Below, in pieces: positions 7,716-15,910 of a DNA stretch of 64,000 nt (its first letter is position 1; the number at the start of each line of letters is the position of its first letter). The translations under genes were made by a program, and so were the position numbers. The notes beneath the pieces are model-generated. The model saw only the letters and a list, made by a program, of their open reading frames with translations, was not told the origin of the DNA and searched no databases. The stretch comes from Alkalimarinus alittae (lineage in GTDB: Bacteria; Pseudomonadota; Gammaproteobacteria; Pseudomonadales; Oleiphilaceae): the NCBI RefSeq assembly GCF_026016465.1, contig NZ_CP100390.1:248001-312000 (forward strand), written 5' to 3'.

Positions 7716-10700
7716 TTATGGCTGGATTTTTCGAGACGCTTTCGCCACCCCAAAGTCTTCTAAAATGCTATAAAAACAAGGCACCACGAAAAGCACTAAC
7801 AGCGTAGAGCTGGCAATACCAAAGAAAATACTGGTTGCTAGCGGGATCAGTATCTGCGCCTGCAGGCTGGTTTCGAACAACAATGGCGCCATACCTGCCA
7901 TGGTGGTCAGCGAGGTCAATAGTACCGCCCTAAACCGGTCATGGCTGGCGCGTGCGGCGGCTTCATGAACCGACATACCTTCTGATACATGGCGTTTCAC
8001 AAACTCCACCAGTAGAATTGAATCGTTAACCACGATGCCTGATAGTGAGACAAACCCCAGCAGGGAGGGCATGGTGATATCAATGCCCATTAGCCAATGA
8101 CCAAACACTACGCCAATAAAGGCTAACGGAATGTTTAGCATCACTACCAGTGGTTCAGCATAAGATCTGAACTGGAAACTCAGTAAAATAAAGACCCCCG
8201 CTAAGCCTAAAATAAAGGCTATCCTCATAGAGCCTTGAGTTTCTGCCGCTTCTTTTACTTCACCCTCAAAGTTGATTTTAGTATTTGGGAATTGCGCCTG
8301 AAGTTCGGCTACTTTACCTTTTTTGAGGTCGGCAAGAACCTCAGCAGTGTTGTTTTTGTCGCTGTCTATGTCGCCATAAATGGTGACGGTGCGTTGGTTA
8401 TCGACCCGGTTAATACGAGAGTAACTTCGGGTAGGGGATATATCCGCTACATGGGCAAGGGGAATAATAGCGCCTGATTTGGGATGAATGATGGGGAATG
8501 AATCAAAGTCAGCCAGTTCATCTTTCGAAGCTTCATCGAGCATGACGCTGACTTCGTAGGTTTCAAGCCCTACCGTTGAATCAATCACTTTGGCGCCATG
8601 GTAGGCGGCACGTAGCTGTGAGGCCACTGTCTGAGCGTCAATACCCAATGAAAATGCACCGGCTTTTAGGTGGAGTGTAAATTCGGGTTTGCCCGGGCGT
8701 AAGTCGTCGATTAAGTTGTTCACACCTGGATAGCCTGCTAGCCAGTGCTGTAACTCATGGGAGGCTTGAGATAACTCGTCAAGGTTTTCACCCTGTAAGC
8801 GAATATGAATAGCGCGCCCGCCAGGCCCAATGCTAGGGTCTTTAAATGCAACGCTCCATACGTCAGGAACAACCCCCGCTGTGTCTCGCCAGTCATCCAT
8901 AAACGCGTTTAGCGTAAAGTCTCTCTCTTCTGCGGTGCGCATATCAACACTAATAGTGGCTAAGTGAGGGCCCGCTTCAAACGCGTCTGCATGGGTGTTA
9001 AATTCAACGGTGACCGCTTCAACGGCAGGGTTACCTTTTTGAGTAAAGCGCTCATTACTAAGCTGCAGGCTTTCAGTGTAGTGCTTCACCACTTCTTCGG
9101 TGCGGTTCAATGAAGTGCCTGTTGGCATCAAAATTCTTGCTTGAATAAGGTCGCCTTCGACATTGGGGAAGGGGGAGAATTTAATAACGTCTGAGGCGAG
9201 TATGCTTACGGATATGATAAATACCGCGACGACCGTTCCCATAAACGCATAACGCACATTGATCAGTTCAGCAACCCAGCGGTCGATCATTGCCCGGGCT
9301 TCATCAAACTTTGTGTCAAAGCGCTCTCTGAAACGGCTTTCCCAGCCCTTCGCTTTGTCAGCTTTGTTTTGTTGAGTTAATGATTTTTGTAAATGGTGGG
9401 GTAGAATAAAAAAAGCTTCGATCAAAGATACAGAGATAACTGCGATTAGTACCGTGGGGATAATCACCAATATCTGGCCTATGTTTCCTTTAAGGAAGAG
9501 TAGGCCTGAGAAGATGCATAGTGTGGTCAAGAAGGATGAAATCACCCCCTTGGCAACTAATTTAGTGCCATCTACAGCGGCGTCGATCGGTTTTTTACCC
9601 CGCTTCATTTGACTACCAATGCTTTCACTAATGACAATGGCATCATCCATTAAAATGCCTAATGCCAAGAGCAATGCCACCATCGAGAACATATTAATGC
9701 TAACGCCAATGTTGCCAAGTAAAAACGCCCCTGCCAAAAATGAAATAGGTAAGCCCATAACCACCCAAAAGGCATAGCGAGTACCAAAAAACAGCCACAT
9801 GACGACAAACACCAAGATAAGCCCTTGCCAGGCATTGGTGGAGAGCATTTCGATACGATCATTGATGATACTGGTTTGATCTTGCGTGAGGTAAAGTTCG
9901 ACCTGTTCTGGCAAGCGCTGTTTCTGTTCTGCTATAAACTGCTCGGTGGCGTCTAATATTGTCAGGCTGTCATCGCGGGTGTTTTTGTTAATTTTTAAAA
10001 AGGCGGCGGGTTTTCCGTTGAAGGTGACTTTGTCTTCTTCGTTATCAAAACCGTCGGTAATGGTGGCAATATCTGCCAGTCGGACTTCATTACGTTGACC
10101 GCCCCCAATAATGACCAACTGTTTAAGCTCGTCTATGGAGCGCTTTTCATCGCTAAAACGTATTTGGTAATTTCTGTCTTGAGTGGTGATGTCGCCAGCG
10201 GGGAGGTCAATGTTCTGCTTGCTAACCAAGAGTGCGATATCTTGCAGGCTTAGGCCGTACTGTCGTAGATTATGTTGTGAGACTTGTATTTTAAACTGGC
10301 GGGTAGAAAAGCCCTGTATGTCGACCAGTGGGACAATCGTGTCGCGTAGCATACGCTGTTTCATATCTTCGGCCAGATTTTTTAACTCGGGACGAGGGAT
10401 GTCAGCTACAACCGCTACAGTGATGACACTCTGAGTTCTACCGAGCTCAGTGATGACAGGCGTTTCTGCTTTATCAGGAAAGCTATCAATGCCATCGACC
10501 GCGCTTTTTATATCCTCATTAAACTCCCTAAAATCCCCTTCGTCTAACATTTTAATCGTCATATAACCGATAGAGTTTCTAGCTTCACAACGCTTCTCTT
10601 CGGTAAAGCTGATGCCATCTAGAGCGTCCTCTAAAGGCCTGCAAATAGCTTGCTCGACATCGATGGGCGAGGCACCAGGGTAGGGCACGGCGACTTGTAC

Positions 10701-10826
10701 TTCATAGGAGTTGATCTGCGGAAAGGTTTCTCGCTTTATCTCAGGCAGTGTTAGCACTCCCGCAAGCAGAAATAAACCCATGATGAGTCTTGATGCAGTA
10801 GGGTGTGCAGCGAAAAAATGGATCAT
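7716..10826 (-). CDS. RND multidrug efflux pump, inner-membrane subunit (HAE1/AcrB-MexF superfamily)
   Basis: 1036 residues, proton-driven trimeric transporter. N-terminal helix, then YPGASPIDVEQAICRPLED, the charged TM4 segment LLLALGILMDDAIVISE (AcrB D407/D408 equivalents) and the second half FILGLAGVFILLSF ... LSGIVVNDSILLVEF. Twelve membrane segments in two sets of six around two large periplasmic loops fit the family. I placed the start at the ATG at 10826 because GGAGG lies seven bases before it and it overlaps the adaptor stop as ATGA; an in-frame TTG 18 bases upstream is less likely. Third gene of a TetR-adaptor-pump operon; no outer-membrane channel gene is linked. Confidence 0.93.
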   Translation of the reverse strand: MIHFFAAHPTASRLIMGLFLLAGVLTLPEIKRETFPQINSYEVQVAVPYPGASPIDVEQAICRPLEDALDGISFTEEKRCEARNSIGYMTIKMLDEGDFREFNEDIKSAVDGIDSFPDKAETPVITELGRTQSVITVAVVADIPRPELKNLAEDMKQRMLRDTIVPLVDIQGFSTRQFKIQVSQHNLRQYGLSLQDIALLVSKQNIDLPAGDITTQDRNYQIRFSDEKRSIDELKQLVIIGGGQRNEVRLADIATITDGFDNEEDKVTFNGKPAAFLKINKNTRDDSLTILDATEQFIAEQKQRLPEQVELYLTQDQTSIINDRIEMLSTNAWQGLILVFVVMWLFFGTRYAFWVVMGLPISFLAGAFLLGNIGVSINMFSMVALLLALGILMDDAIVISESIGSQMKRGKKPIDAAVDGTKLVAKGVISSFLTTLCIFSGLLFLKGNIGQILVIIPTVLIAVISVSLIEAFFILPHHLQKSLTQQNKADKAKGWESRFRERFDTKFDEARAMIDRWVAELINVRYAFMGTVVAVFIISVSILASDVIKFSPFPNVEGDLIQARILMPTGTSLNRTEEVVKHYTESLQLSNERFTQKGNPAVEAVTVEFNTHADAFEAGPHLATISVDMRTAEERDFTLNAFMDDWRDTAGVVPDVWSVAFKDPSIGPGGRAIHIRLQGENLDELSQASHELQHWLAGYPGVNNLIDDLRPGKPEFTLHLKAGAFSLGIDAQTVASQLRAAYHGAKVIDSTVGLETYEVSVMLDEASKDELADFDSFPIIHPKSGAIIPLAHVADISPTRSYSRINRVDNQRTVTIYGDIDSDKNNTAEVLADLKKGKVAELQAQFPNTKINFEGEVKEAAETQGSMRIAFILGLAGVFILLSFQFRSYAEPLVVMLNIPLAFIGVVFGHWLMGIDITMPSLLGFVSLSGIVVNDSILLVEFVKRHVSEGMSVHEAAARASHDRFRAVLLTSLTTMAGMAPLLFETSLQAQILIPLATSIFFGIASSTLLVLFVVPCFYSILEDFGVAKASRKIQP

Positions 10827-11800
10827 TGCTGAGCCTCCAGCCAATCAACAATCTGCCGCTGCTTTGCGTCATCAGGCGTTGGTTGGAGTTTCATGCCCGT
10901 AACAGCGGGGAATAAGTCGGAGGTAATAATTTTGTCGCCTACATTTAAGCCGTTTTCAATCAACAGCATGTCGCCTTGCGCTTCGGATTTTATGTCGATT
11001 CGTTTTAGCTGGTTGTTTTGATCGACAAGAAATACCTGTTTCTCATGTAAGGCATCTCTGGGCGCGACAAAATATTGTTTAGGGTTACCAAAAAGAATCA
11101 CTTCCGTATACATGCCTTGCATGAGTGGTGGCTTTATACCAGGTCGAATGTTTTTGTAGGGCTCGTCTACGCTGACAATAACGCCAAGTGTTCGAGAGGC
11201 TGGGTCGAGGTTTCCGCTGACGCGTTCTACTTTGGCATCCCAAGTGATGAAATTATCACCAGCGATTCTGACCTTTGCAGATAAACCTAAGCGAGAAAAT
11301 AATGCTTGTGAATCACCACTCTCAAATGCCTCTTCCAGCAGCGTGCTATCTTTAAATCCTCTCGCCAGAATTCGGAATTGCTCCAATTGGAATTGGGCGT
11401 TAATTAATACCTTGTTAATAGTCTGTGCTGAAAACAACAATGCCCCTTGGCCGACGAATTGGTTTTCTTCTACCGAAAGGCCGGTAATGCGTGCATTAAA
11501 GGGGAGCTTAATAACGGCGCGTTCAAGGTTACGTCGCTGAGTTTCAACGGTTGCCTGAGAGATAATGATTCTGGCTTCTTGAACGTCTAACTGAGACGGA
11601 AGTGTTTCAAGTCGGTTAGTTAGGCTTTGAACTTCTTGTTTCAACTGCAACACAATGGTTTGTTGTGCCCCAATAGCGGTTGGTGATATTGACCCGTTTT
11701 TAAGTAGCTGTTCGTTACGACGGAGGTCTTTTGTGGCAATGCCTAGCTTTTCTTTTGCCAACTCTAGATTAACTTGGGTGTCATTTAAGTTGAGTTTCAT
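10823..11800 (-). CDS. C-terminal fragment of the frameshifted RND adaptor
   Basis: 325-codon reading frame covering the coiled-coil hairpin, second lipoyl half (RAVIKLPFNARITGLSVEEN), beta-barrel and membrane-proximal domains of an HlyD/MexA-type adaptor. It has no signal anchor of its own. Its first ATG lies inside the duplicated 16-bp unit and has only AAGAG directly against it, so independent initiation would be poor. The stop overlaps the pump start as ATGA. See the whole-gene entry. Confidence 0.8.
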   Translation of the reverse strand: MKLNLNDTQVNLELAKEKLGIATKDLRRNEQLLKNGSISPTAIGAQQTIVLQLKQEVQSLTNRLETLPSQLDVQEARIIISQATVETQRRNLERAVIKLPFNARITGLSVEENQFVGQGALLFSAQTINKVLINAQFQLEQFRILARGFKDSTLLEEAFESGDSQALFSRLGLSAKVRIAGDNFITWDAKVERVSGNLDPASRTLGVIVSVDEPYKNIRPGIKPPLMQGMYTEVILFGNPKQYFVAPRDALHEKQVFLVDQNNQLKRIDIKSEAQGDMLLIENGLNVGDKIITSDLFPAVTGMKLQPTPDDAKQRQIVDWLEAQQ

Positions 11801-12200
11801 CTCTTTTAAGTTTCATCTCTTTTAAGTTGGCTTTGCTAACGGCTAAATCCGCCTCAGCCTGTTTGAGGGCAAGAAGGTAATCGTGATCTTCAATCTTAAT
11901 GACGACAGTGTCTTTTGCTAGAATGTTACCCGTTCTTAACTGTGGGTTTACATAAACAATTTTTCCAGCTACTTCTGCTTTTGCGTCCAACAGTATGTCG
12001 GGTTTAACTTCACCGAAGCCCGTAATTGAGGGTCGGACTACATGCTGGCTCACATCAATAGTGGTGACCTGCGTGATCATGCGAGCCTCGGGCTGATGCT
12101 GCATCGAAGGACGGGATTTAACGATAATAACGGCGGCCAGAACGCCTAATGCAACAATGATGATAAACATATAGCGACGGCTTAGTAGTGTGGCAGCCAT
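11781..12200 (-). CDS. N-terminal fragment of the frameshifted RND adaptor
   Basis: 139 codons from the ATG at 12200: short cytoplasmic start, one membrane helix, a periplasmic first lipoyl half (LDAKAEVAGKIVYVNPQLR) and the start of the helical hairpin, then out-of-frame residues LKRDETQLK and a stop. A longer TTG start at 12230 is in frame but lacks the ribosome binding site seen before 12200. On its own the fragment cannot form the adaptor fold. Confidence 0.78.
   Translation of the reverse strand: MAATLLSRRYMFIIIVALGVLAAVIIVKSRPSMQHQPEARMITQVTTIDVSQHVVRPSITGFGEVKPDILLDAKAEVAGKIVYVNPQLRTGNILAKDTVVIKIEDHDYLLALKQAEADLAVSKANLKEMKLKRDETQLK
11795..11826. repeat. perfect 16-bp tandem duplication causing a frameshift
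   Basis: The unit TTTCATCTCTTTTAAG occurs twice head to tail (11795-11810 and 11811-11826). Sixteen is not a multiple of three, so the second copy shifts the adaptor frame by one base. One copy alone restores the full reading frame. Confidence 0.95.
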
Positions 12201-12246
12201 GATTTGTGTCCTGTTTTTCGTTAAATTCAACTTTTAAATTTGGGTG

Positions 12247-12894
12247 TTAATGGGTTGCAGGGTGCGGTGTCTTGCAGCCAGACATATAAAGGTGATAAAG
12301 CTGATCTGTCCAAGCGTCACTGGTGATGTCTTGCAGACTGATACCCCATGCCTTTTCTCTTGCAGGTGCCGCTATAAACGGCATCACAATCATGCTCATT
12401 AACGAAAATGCCGCCCACTTAGGGTTAAGATCTGCGTGTATACGGCCTGCTTTTTGTTCGGCCCTAATCAGCATCGGTAAGAAGGTCGCGATTTTTTTGG
12501 GGATTATGGTTAAGAACTTATCCCCAAGGTCACTCTGTTGGGTTAACACCTCGTCAGCAATGAGGCGGGATAAAGCCGGGTTCTCAGAAAAATGGATCAC
12601 GGCCTTTTTGATAAATGCTTTGATAGGCTCAGGGCTTTTTAATATGGCTTCAAATTGAGTTGAATTAGTCGCAGCATAACGCTCAATTAAGGCGGTAAAA
12701 AGCCCTTCTTTATTGGTGAAGTAATAACTGATCATCGCAGACTTCATACCTGCTTGTTCGGCAATCTCGCGAATGGTAATCGCGCGATAACTTTTTTGGT
12801 TGAGCAGTTGGTAAGCGGTATCCATTAACTGCTCTTTGCGCTGTTGCTGAATCGCAGGGTCAGAAGGGCGGCCGCGTTTATTCTCTTTTGTCAT
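12247..12894 (-). CDS. TetR-family transcriptional regulator
   Basis: 215 residues. The N-terminal helix-turn-helix is clear: TAYQLLNQKSYRAITIREIAEQAGMKSAMISYYF is the family signature (quoted in parts: ITIREIAEQAGMKSAM, ISYYFTNKEGL). The C-terminal ligand-binding half is unlike any subgroup I can name. It is the first gene of the operon with the adaptor (46-base gap) and the pump, so it most likely represses this operon in answer to a pump substrate; that is inference from arrangement. Confidence 0.9.
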   Translation of the reverse strand: MTKENKRGRPSDPAIQQQRKEQLMDTAYQLLNQKSYRAITIREIAEQAGMKSAMISYYFTNKEGLFTALIERYAATNSTQFEAILKSPEPIKAFIKKAVIHFSENPALSRLIADEVLTQQSDLGDKFLTIIPKKIATFLPMLIRAEQKAGRIHADLNPKWAAFSLMSMIVMPFIAAPAREKAWGISLQDITSDAWTDQLYHLYMSGCKTPHPATH

Positions 12895-13106
12895 CGTTAG
12901 TCTGACCCGAATAGTATTTAATTAATCACTTGATAAACTATATCATAATCGAAGTTTGGCAGATGGCAAGCAATGGATTGTAAAGATCGTGAGAAGGATC
13001 AACTGAGTGTTGAATATAGGCTGCTTTTACTGGGTGCGATAATAGACTATGCTCAAAACTGCTTTCTATCTAATTTGGTCAGGCATTTCAGTTTTTGGAG
13101 TATTCA

Positions 13107-13706
13107 TTGTTAACCGCGCTTATTAATAACTATCTAAAATTACTTTTCATCATGACACCGTTTTTTGTGCTTTCTTCTTTTATCACTATGACCAGTCATA
13201 TGAATGAATTGGAGAAAAGGCAGACGTCCTTAAAAGTAACCATTACGGTGTTAATTAGCTGTTTATCGATGTTTTTCTTTGGGAAATATATCTTTGAGTT
13301 GTTTGGTATTACGCTGGATGCGTTCAGAATTGGTGCGGGATCACTGCTTTTTTTGAGTGCGGTATCTCTGGTTAACGGGACTCGCAAGATTAGTTCAAAT
13401 GAGCATGAAAATGATATCGCCGTTGTGCCATTGGCTATCCCGATCACCGTAGGCCCTGGGGTTATTGGTGTCTTGATGGTGATGGGGGCAGAACCCCGCA
13501 GTGCTTTGCAGTTGCTGGAGTTCTTGGTTTCGTTGGTGGGGGCGACCGTGACGATCGGTGTTATGTTATTGTCGTCTAGTTGGCTGCAAAAATTTATCAG
13601 CGAGCAATCTATTTCAGTGATGCAGAAAATTACTGGGCTATTCGTATCGGCTATTGCCGCGCAGATCATTTTTACCGGCGTGCAAGGTTTTTTCCCTGGC
13701 GGTTAA
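13107..13706 (+). CDS. MarC/UPF0056 family integral membrane protein
   Basis: About 199 residues with six predicted membrane helices and the family block VVPLAIPITVGPGVIGVLMV. MarC proteins have no settled function; they were once linked to multiple antibiotic resistance. I prefer the TTG start at 13107 because GGAG lies six bases before it; the TTG at 13095 would sit inside that site. Monocistronic. Confidence 0.82.
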   Translation: MLTALINNYLKLLFIMTPFFVLSSFITMTSHMNELEKRQTSLKVTITVLISCLSMFFFGKYIFELFGITLDAFRIGAGSLLFLSAVSLVNGTRKISSNEHENDIAVVPLAIPITVGPGVIGVLMVMGAEPRSALQLLEFLVSLVGATVTIGVMLLSSSWLQKFISEQSISVMQKITGLFVSAIAAQIIFTGVQGFFPGG

Positions 13707-13737
13707 GTTCACCTATTAGAGCGCGCCGTTTACTCGA

Positions 13738-14037
13738 TTATTGAATGCCCAATTGAAGCTCGGCTACTACATCGCCATTTGCGCGAGAGAGTCTGATGAA
13801 TGTTCTTCCTTCGCCAGTAATGGTATGTCCTTCTGCAACCGCTTGAGCCGCCAAGTTTTGCCATATCAGAGGAAGTTCTGAGTGGGGGCCTTCATGCGTA
13901 AAGTTAACGCTTTTAAAGGCTTTAACCTCTTTGTATTGATAGCTATCGACGCCGTCTATGGCTTTTTCTACCGGCCAGCCTATTTGGGCTGTCAGTGTTT
14001 GAGGGTCAAATGATTGAACATTTTCAAAAATATACAT
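13738..14037 (-). CDS. small GyrI-like (effector-binding) domain protein
   Basis: 99 residues. The stretch YKEVKAFKSVNFTHEGPHSE followed by LPLIWQNLAAQAVAEGH resembles the beta-strand/helix core of GyrI-like small-molecule binding domains (pattern of a hydrophobic strand, H-x-G-P-Y/H and an aromatic helix). At this length it corresponds to roughly a half domain plus, so it might act as a dimer. No DNA-binding part is attached. Assignment is by motif similarity only. Confidence 0.5.
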   Translation of the reverse strand: MYIFENVQSFDPQTLTAQIGWPVEKAIDGVDSYQYKEVKAFKSVNFTHEGPHSELPLIWQNLAAQAVAEGHTITGEGRTFIRLSRANGDVVAELQLGIQ

Positions 14038-14157
14038 AAAAGGACCGTTTAATACGGTTCTTGTTTTAGTTGCGATGGTAAAGGCGGTTTTCTCGGCGAT
14101 TTTATCGCCTTGTTAATGCATGTATCCTAACATTCAATGGGGATGATCATAGGGTCT

Positions 14158-14859
14158 TCATTCAGCCGCTTTTTGATGAATCATGCTTTCAAGGTGGTAA
14201 GAAAGTTCGACTAATTGTCTATGACTTACTTCCCTTAAAAGCTTATCGATTAGCTTTCTGATTCCTTTTTCAGCTTGGTTTATACCCATATCTGCTGTTT
14301 TTTTACTCATACTACCCATTTCTACTTTATTAATAGGTTGGTGGTAGTAGTTGTAAAGGCTTAGATCGACAAGCTCACACATCGCATCAATGACGTCATC
14401 TATATAAGCGTTGGTGTTTTTTTCATTTCTTACTTGGGCAATGAGGACTATTGCTTTTTGGTGCAATTCATCATGTACCCCAAACACTAGGTGTGGTTGG
14501 TCTTTATCGGAAGGAGTCCAAAGCATTTGCTCCATATAAAGGCTTAAAAGTTTAAGCTCTTCATCATTTCTTTTTTTGAAAAATTGCTTGATGACTAATT
14601 GAATAGCACCCATTACCGCTTTAATGCCGGTGTCGGCTACTTTTTTCATCGTCGGGTGAATTGGCACAATCTCAGTAGGGCGGCGGTAGTAATTTTCGAG
14701 GCCATGATGTGCGAGCTTTACAATAATTTTAGCCGCTTCTTCGTTGAGTTGTTTTGTGCCTTTACCGCAGTCGTTTTGTATCTTTTGGACGGTATTATGA
14801 GCGTCTATATGTAGTTGCTCATCAATAGGGAAACCCCATAACGCAGTGACTTCAGTCAT
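14158..14859 (-). CDS. uncharacterised protein with an internal duplication
   Basis: 233 residues from the ATG at 14859, chosen because GGAG lies six bases upstream; an ATG four codons earlier overlaps that site. The protein is nearly all helical and consists of two related halves. Half one carries LENYYRRP, then MKKVADTGIKAVMGAIQ, then LLSLYMEQML; half two carries LYNYYHQP, then MSKKTADMGINQAEKGIRKLI, then ELSYHLESMI. There is no signal peptide or membrane segment. I do not recognise the family. It stands alone. Confidence 0.7.
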   Translation of the reverse strand: MTEVTALWGFPIDEQLHIDAHNTVQKIQNDCGKGTKQLNEEAAKIIVKLAHHGLENYYRRPTEIVPIHPTMKKVADTGIKAVMGAIQLVIKQFFKKRNDEELKLLSLYMEQMLWTPSDKDQPHLVFGVHDELHQKAIVLIAQVRNEKNTNAYIDDVIDAMCELVDLSLYNYYHQPINKVEMGSMSKKTADMGINQAEKGIRKLIDKLLREVSHRQLVELSYHLESMIHQKAAE

Positions 14860-15206
14860 TGTTGACTCCATTTAGCATTCGACAGGTTTAATAGCGTGCA
14901 GTATTCCGCTGTACACCTTTTTATTCATTGACCGATTTGGGCATCCGTGGTGTCGCTTTGGCCAATAGTGTTCAATACAGCGAAAATTCTATGGACGTTA
15001 TTATACTATCGGTACTAATGTGCCGTATTTGAATTTGGTTCCAAAATATAAAAATAAATACGAATAAAGCTTTTAATTATTCGGGTTCTACTTACAAGTA
15101 TGGTGGTTTCTCATCATTGAGAGGGGCGGCAAAAAAGATAATTATGATGGTGTGAATTGTTTCGCTGATCAGAACTATCAGGACGTTAACCGCTATGGAG
15201 GTACTC
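14860..15206. other. intergenic region between divergent unknown genes
   Basis: 347 bases between two divergently oriented genes, so it must hold both promoters. It is A+T-rich in the middle. A hairpin CGAATAA ... TTATTCG sits at 15061-15083. A ribosome binding site GGAGG ends it on the right. No open reading frame with a credible start was seen. Confidence 0.5.
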
Positions 15207-15839
15207 ATGATGAGTGACATACAAATAAAAACACAGCATCATCAACTCGTTCGTAATGACCTAGAAAATGAAAACGTTAGCTTACTTACGAGTCATGAAA
15301 AATTCATTAAAAAGTCACGTAAAAGCACGAAGCGTCAATATTTAGCTGATGTCGTTTCATTAAACGCCAATAGAGTGATCTTAAAAGCCAATATCAACAT
15401 TGTTAAACCTCGGTTGCCGAGCTCGATAGTGGTGAGTGACTTTAAGAGTGAGCAGGTCCCTTATATTGAACAGTTAGGTTGGGTACTGGTTTATCTGTTT
15501 AAACGATATCCTGAGCTAAAGCAAACTAAAGGCTTTAATAGTGAGCATATTAACTGCGAGGAACATATATTGCGTAAAGGTTTTTATGAAACGCATGTGT
15601 TCAGCAGAATTGATGTTGGGTGTGCAAGCCCCCAGCAAAAGCATATGACGATTGAGATTGCTCATGGCAAATTCGATGAAAAAAACACTCGTTGGTCGGT
15701 AGAGGTTTTGGCGGACGGAGGGTTAGTCAGAAAGTATATTTGTGAAACACAAGATCAGGTCGTCTCTAAAGTAGATCAGCAGTTGCATAAATACGGATTG
15801 ACTAAACTGGCGTGGGAGCAAGCACGAAATGTGAGCTAG
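15207..15839 (+). CDS. uncharacterised cytoplasmic protein
   Basis: 210 residues. The start is set at the ATG at 15207 (next codon is also ATG) because GGAGG precedes it by five bases; an in-frame ATG at 15195 overlaps the binding site. The sequence is basic at the N-terminus (KFIKKSRKSTKRQ) and mixed alpha/beta after that, with no signal peptide, membrane helix or motif I can name. Its 3' end faces the YfbK-like gene across a large palindrome. Confidence 0.65.
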   Translation: MMSDIQIKTQHHQLVRNDLENENVSLLTSHEKFIKKSRKSTKRQYLADVVSLNANRVILKANINIVKPRLPSSIVVSDFKSEQVPYIEQLGWVLVYLFKRYPELKQTKGFNSEHINCEEHILRKGFYETHVFSRIDVGCASPQQKHMTIEIAHGKFDEKNTRWSVEVLADGGLVRKYICETQDQVVSKVDQQLHKYGLTKLAWEQARNVS

Positions 15840-15848
15840 CTATTTTCA

Positions 15849-15882
15849 CGCTAAGCTAGAGAGTTAACTCACTAGCTTAGCG
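15849..15882. terminator. 34-bp near-perfect palindrome between convergent genes
   Basis: Outer arms CGCTAAGCTAG and CTAGCTTAGCG are exact 11-base complements, and the centre GAGTTAACTC is itself a 10-base palindrome; only one A:A pair breaks perfect symmetry. The site is 10 bases after one stop and 29 before the other, so a two-way terminator is plausible, but there is no T-run. A related element lies at 23362-23392. Confidence 0.6.
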
Positions 15883-15910
15883 TTGTAGAGTTAAATTCTA
15901 TTTAACGACG

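Larger units (their letters stand above)
10823..12200 (-). pseudogene. RND efflux adaptor (HlyD/MexA family) split by a 16-bp duplication frameshift
   Basis: The two fragments together form one adaptor. Removing one copy of the 16-bp repeat at 11795-11826 restores a single frame of 453 codons from the ATG at 12200 (AGGA about eight bases upstream), with the junction reading KANLKEMKLNLNDTQVNLE. The N-terminal part has a membrane anchor (MFIIIVALGVLAAVIIV) and the first lipoyl half; the C-terminal part has the rest. With the duplication, the first fragment ends at a TGA 17 codons past the repeat. As written, the tripartite pump would lack a full adaptor. It could be a true lesion, a phase-variable slippage site, or a sequencing/assembly error. 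Confidence 0.85.

Noticed and set aside
13196-13669. Minus-strand 157-codon frame inside the MarC gene
   Set aside because: It is the mirror of a membrane protein gene, rich in Thr/Asn/Ser as expected for an antisense shadow.
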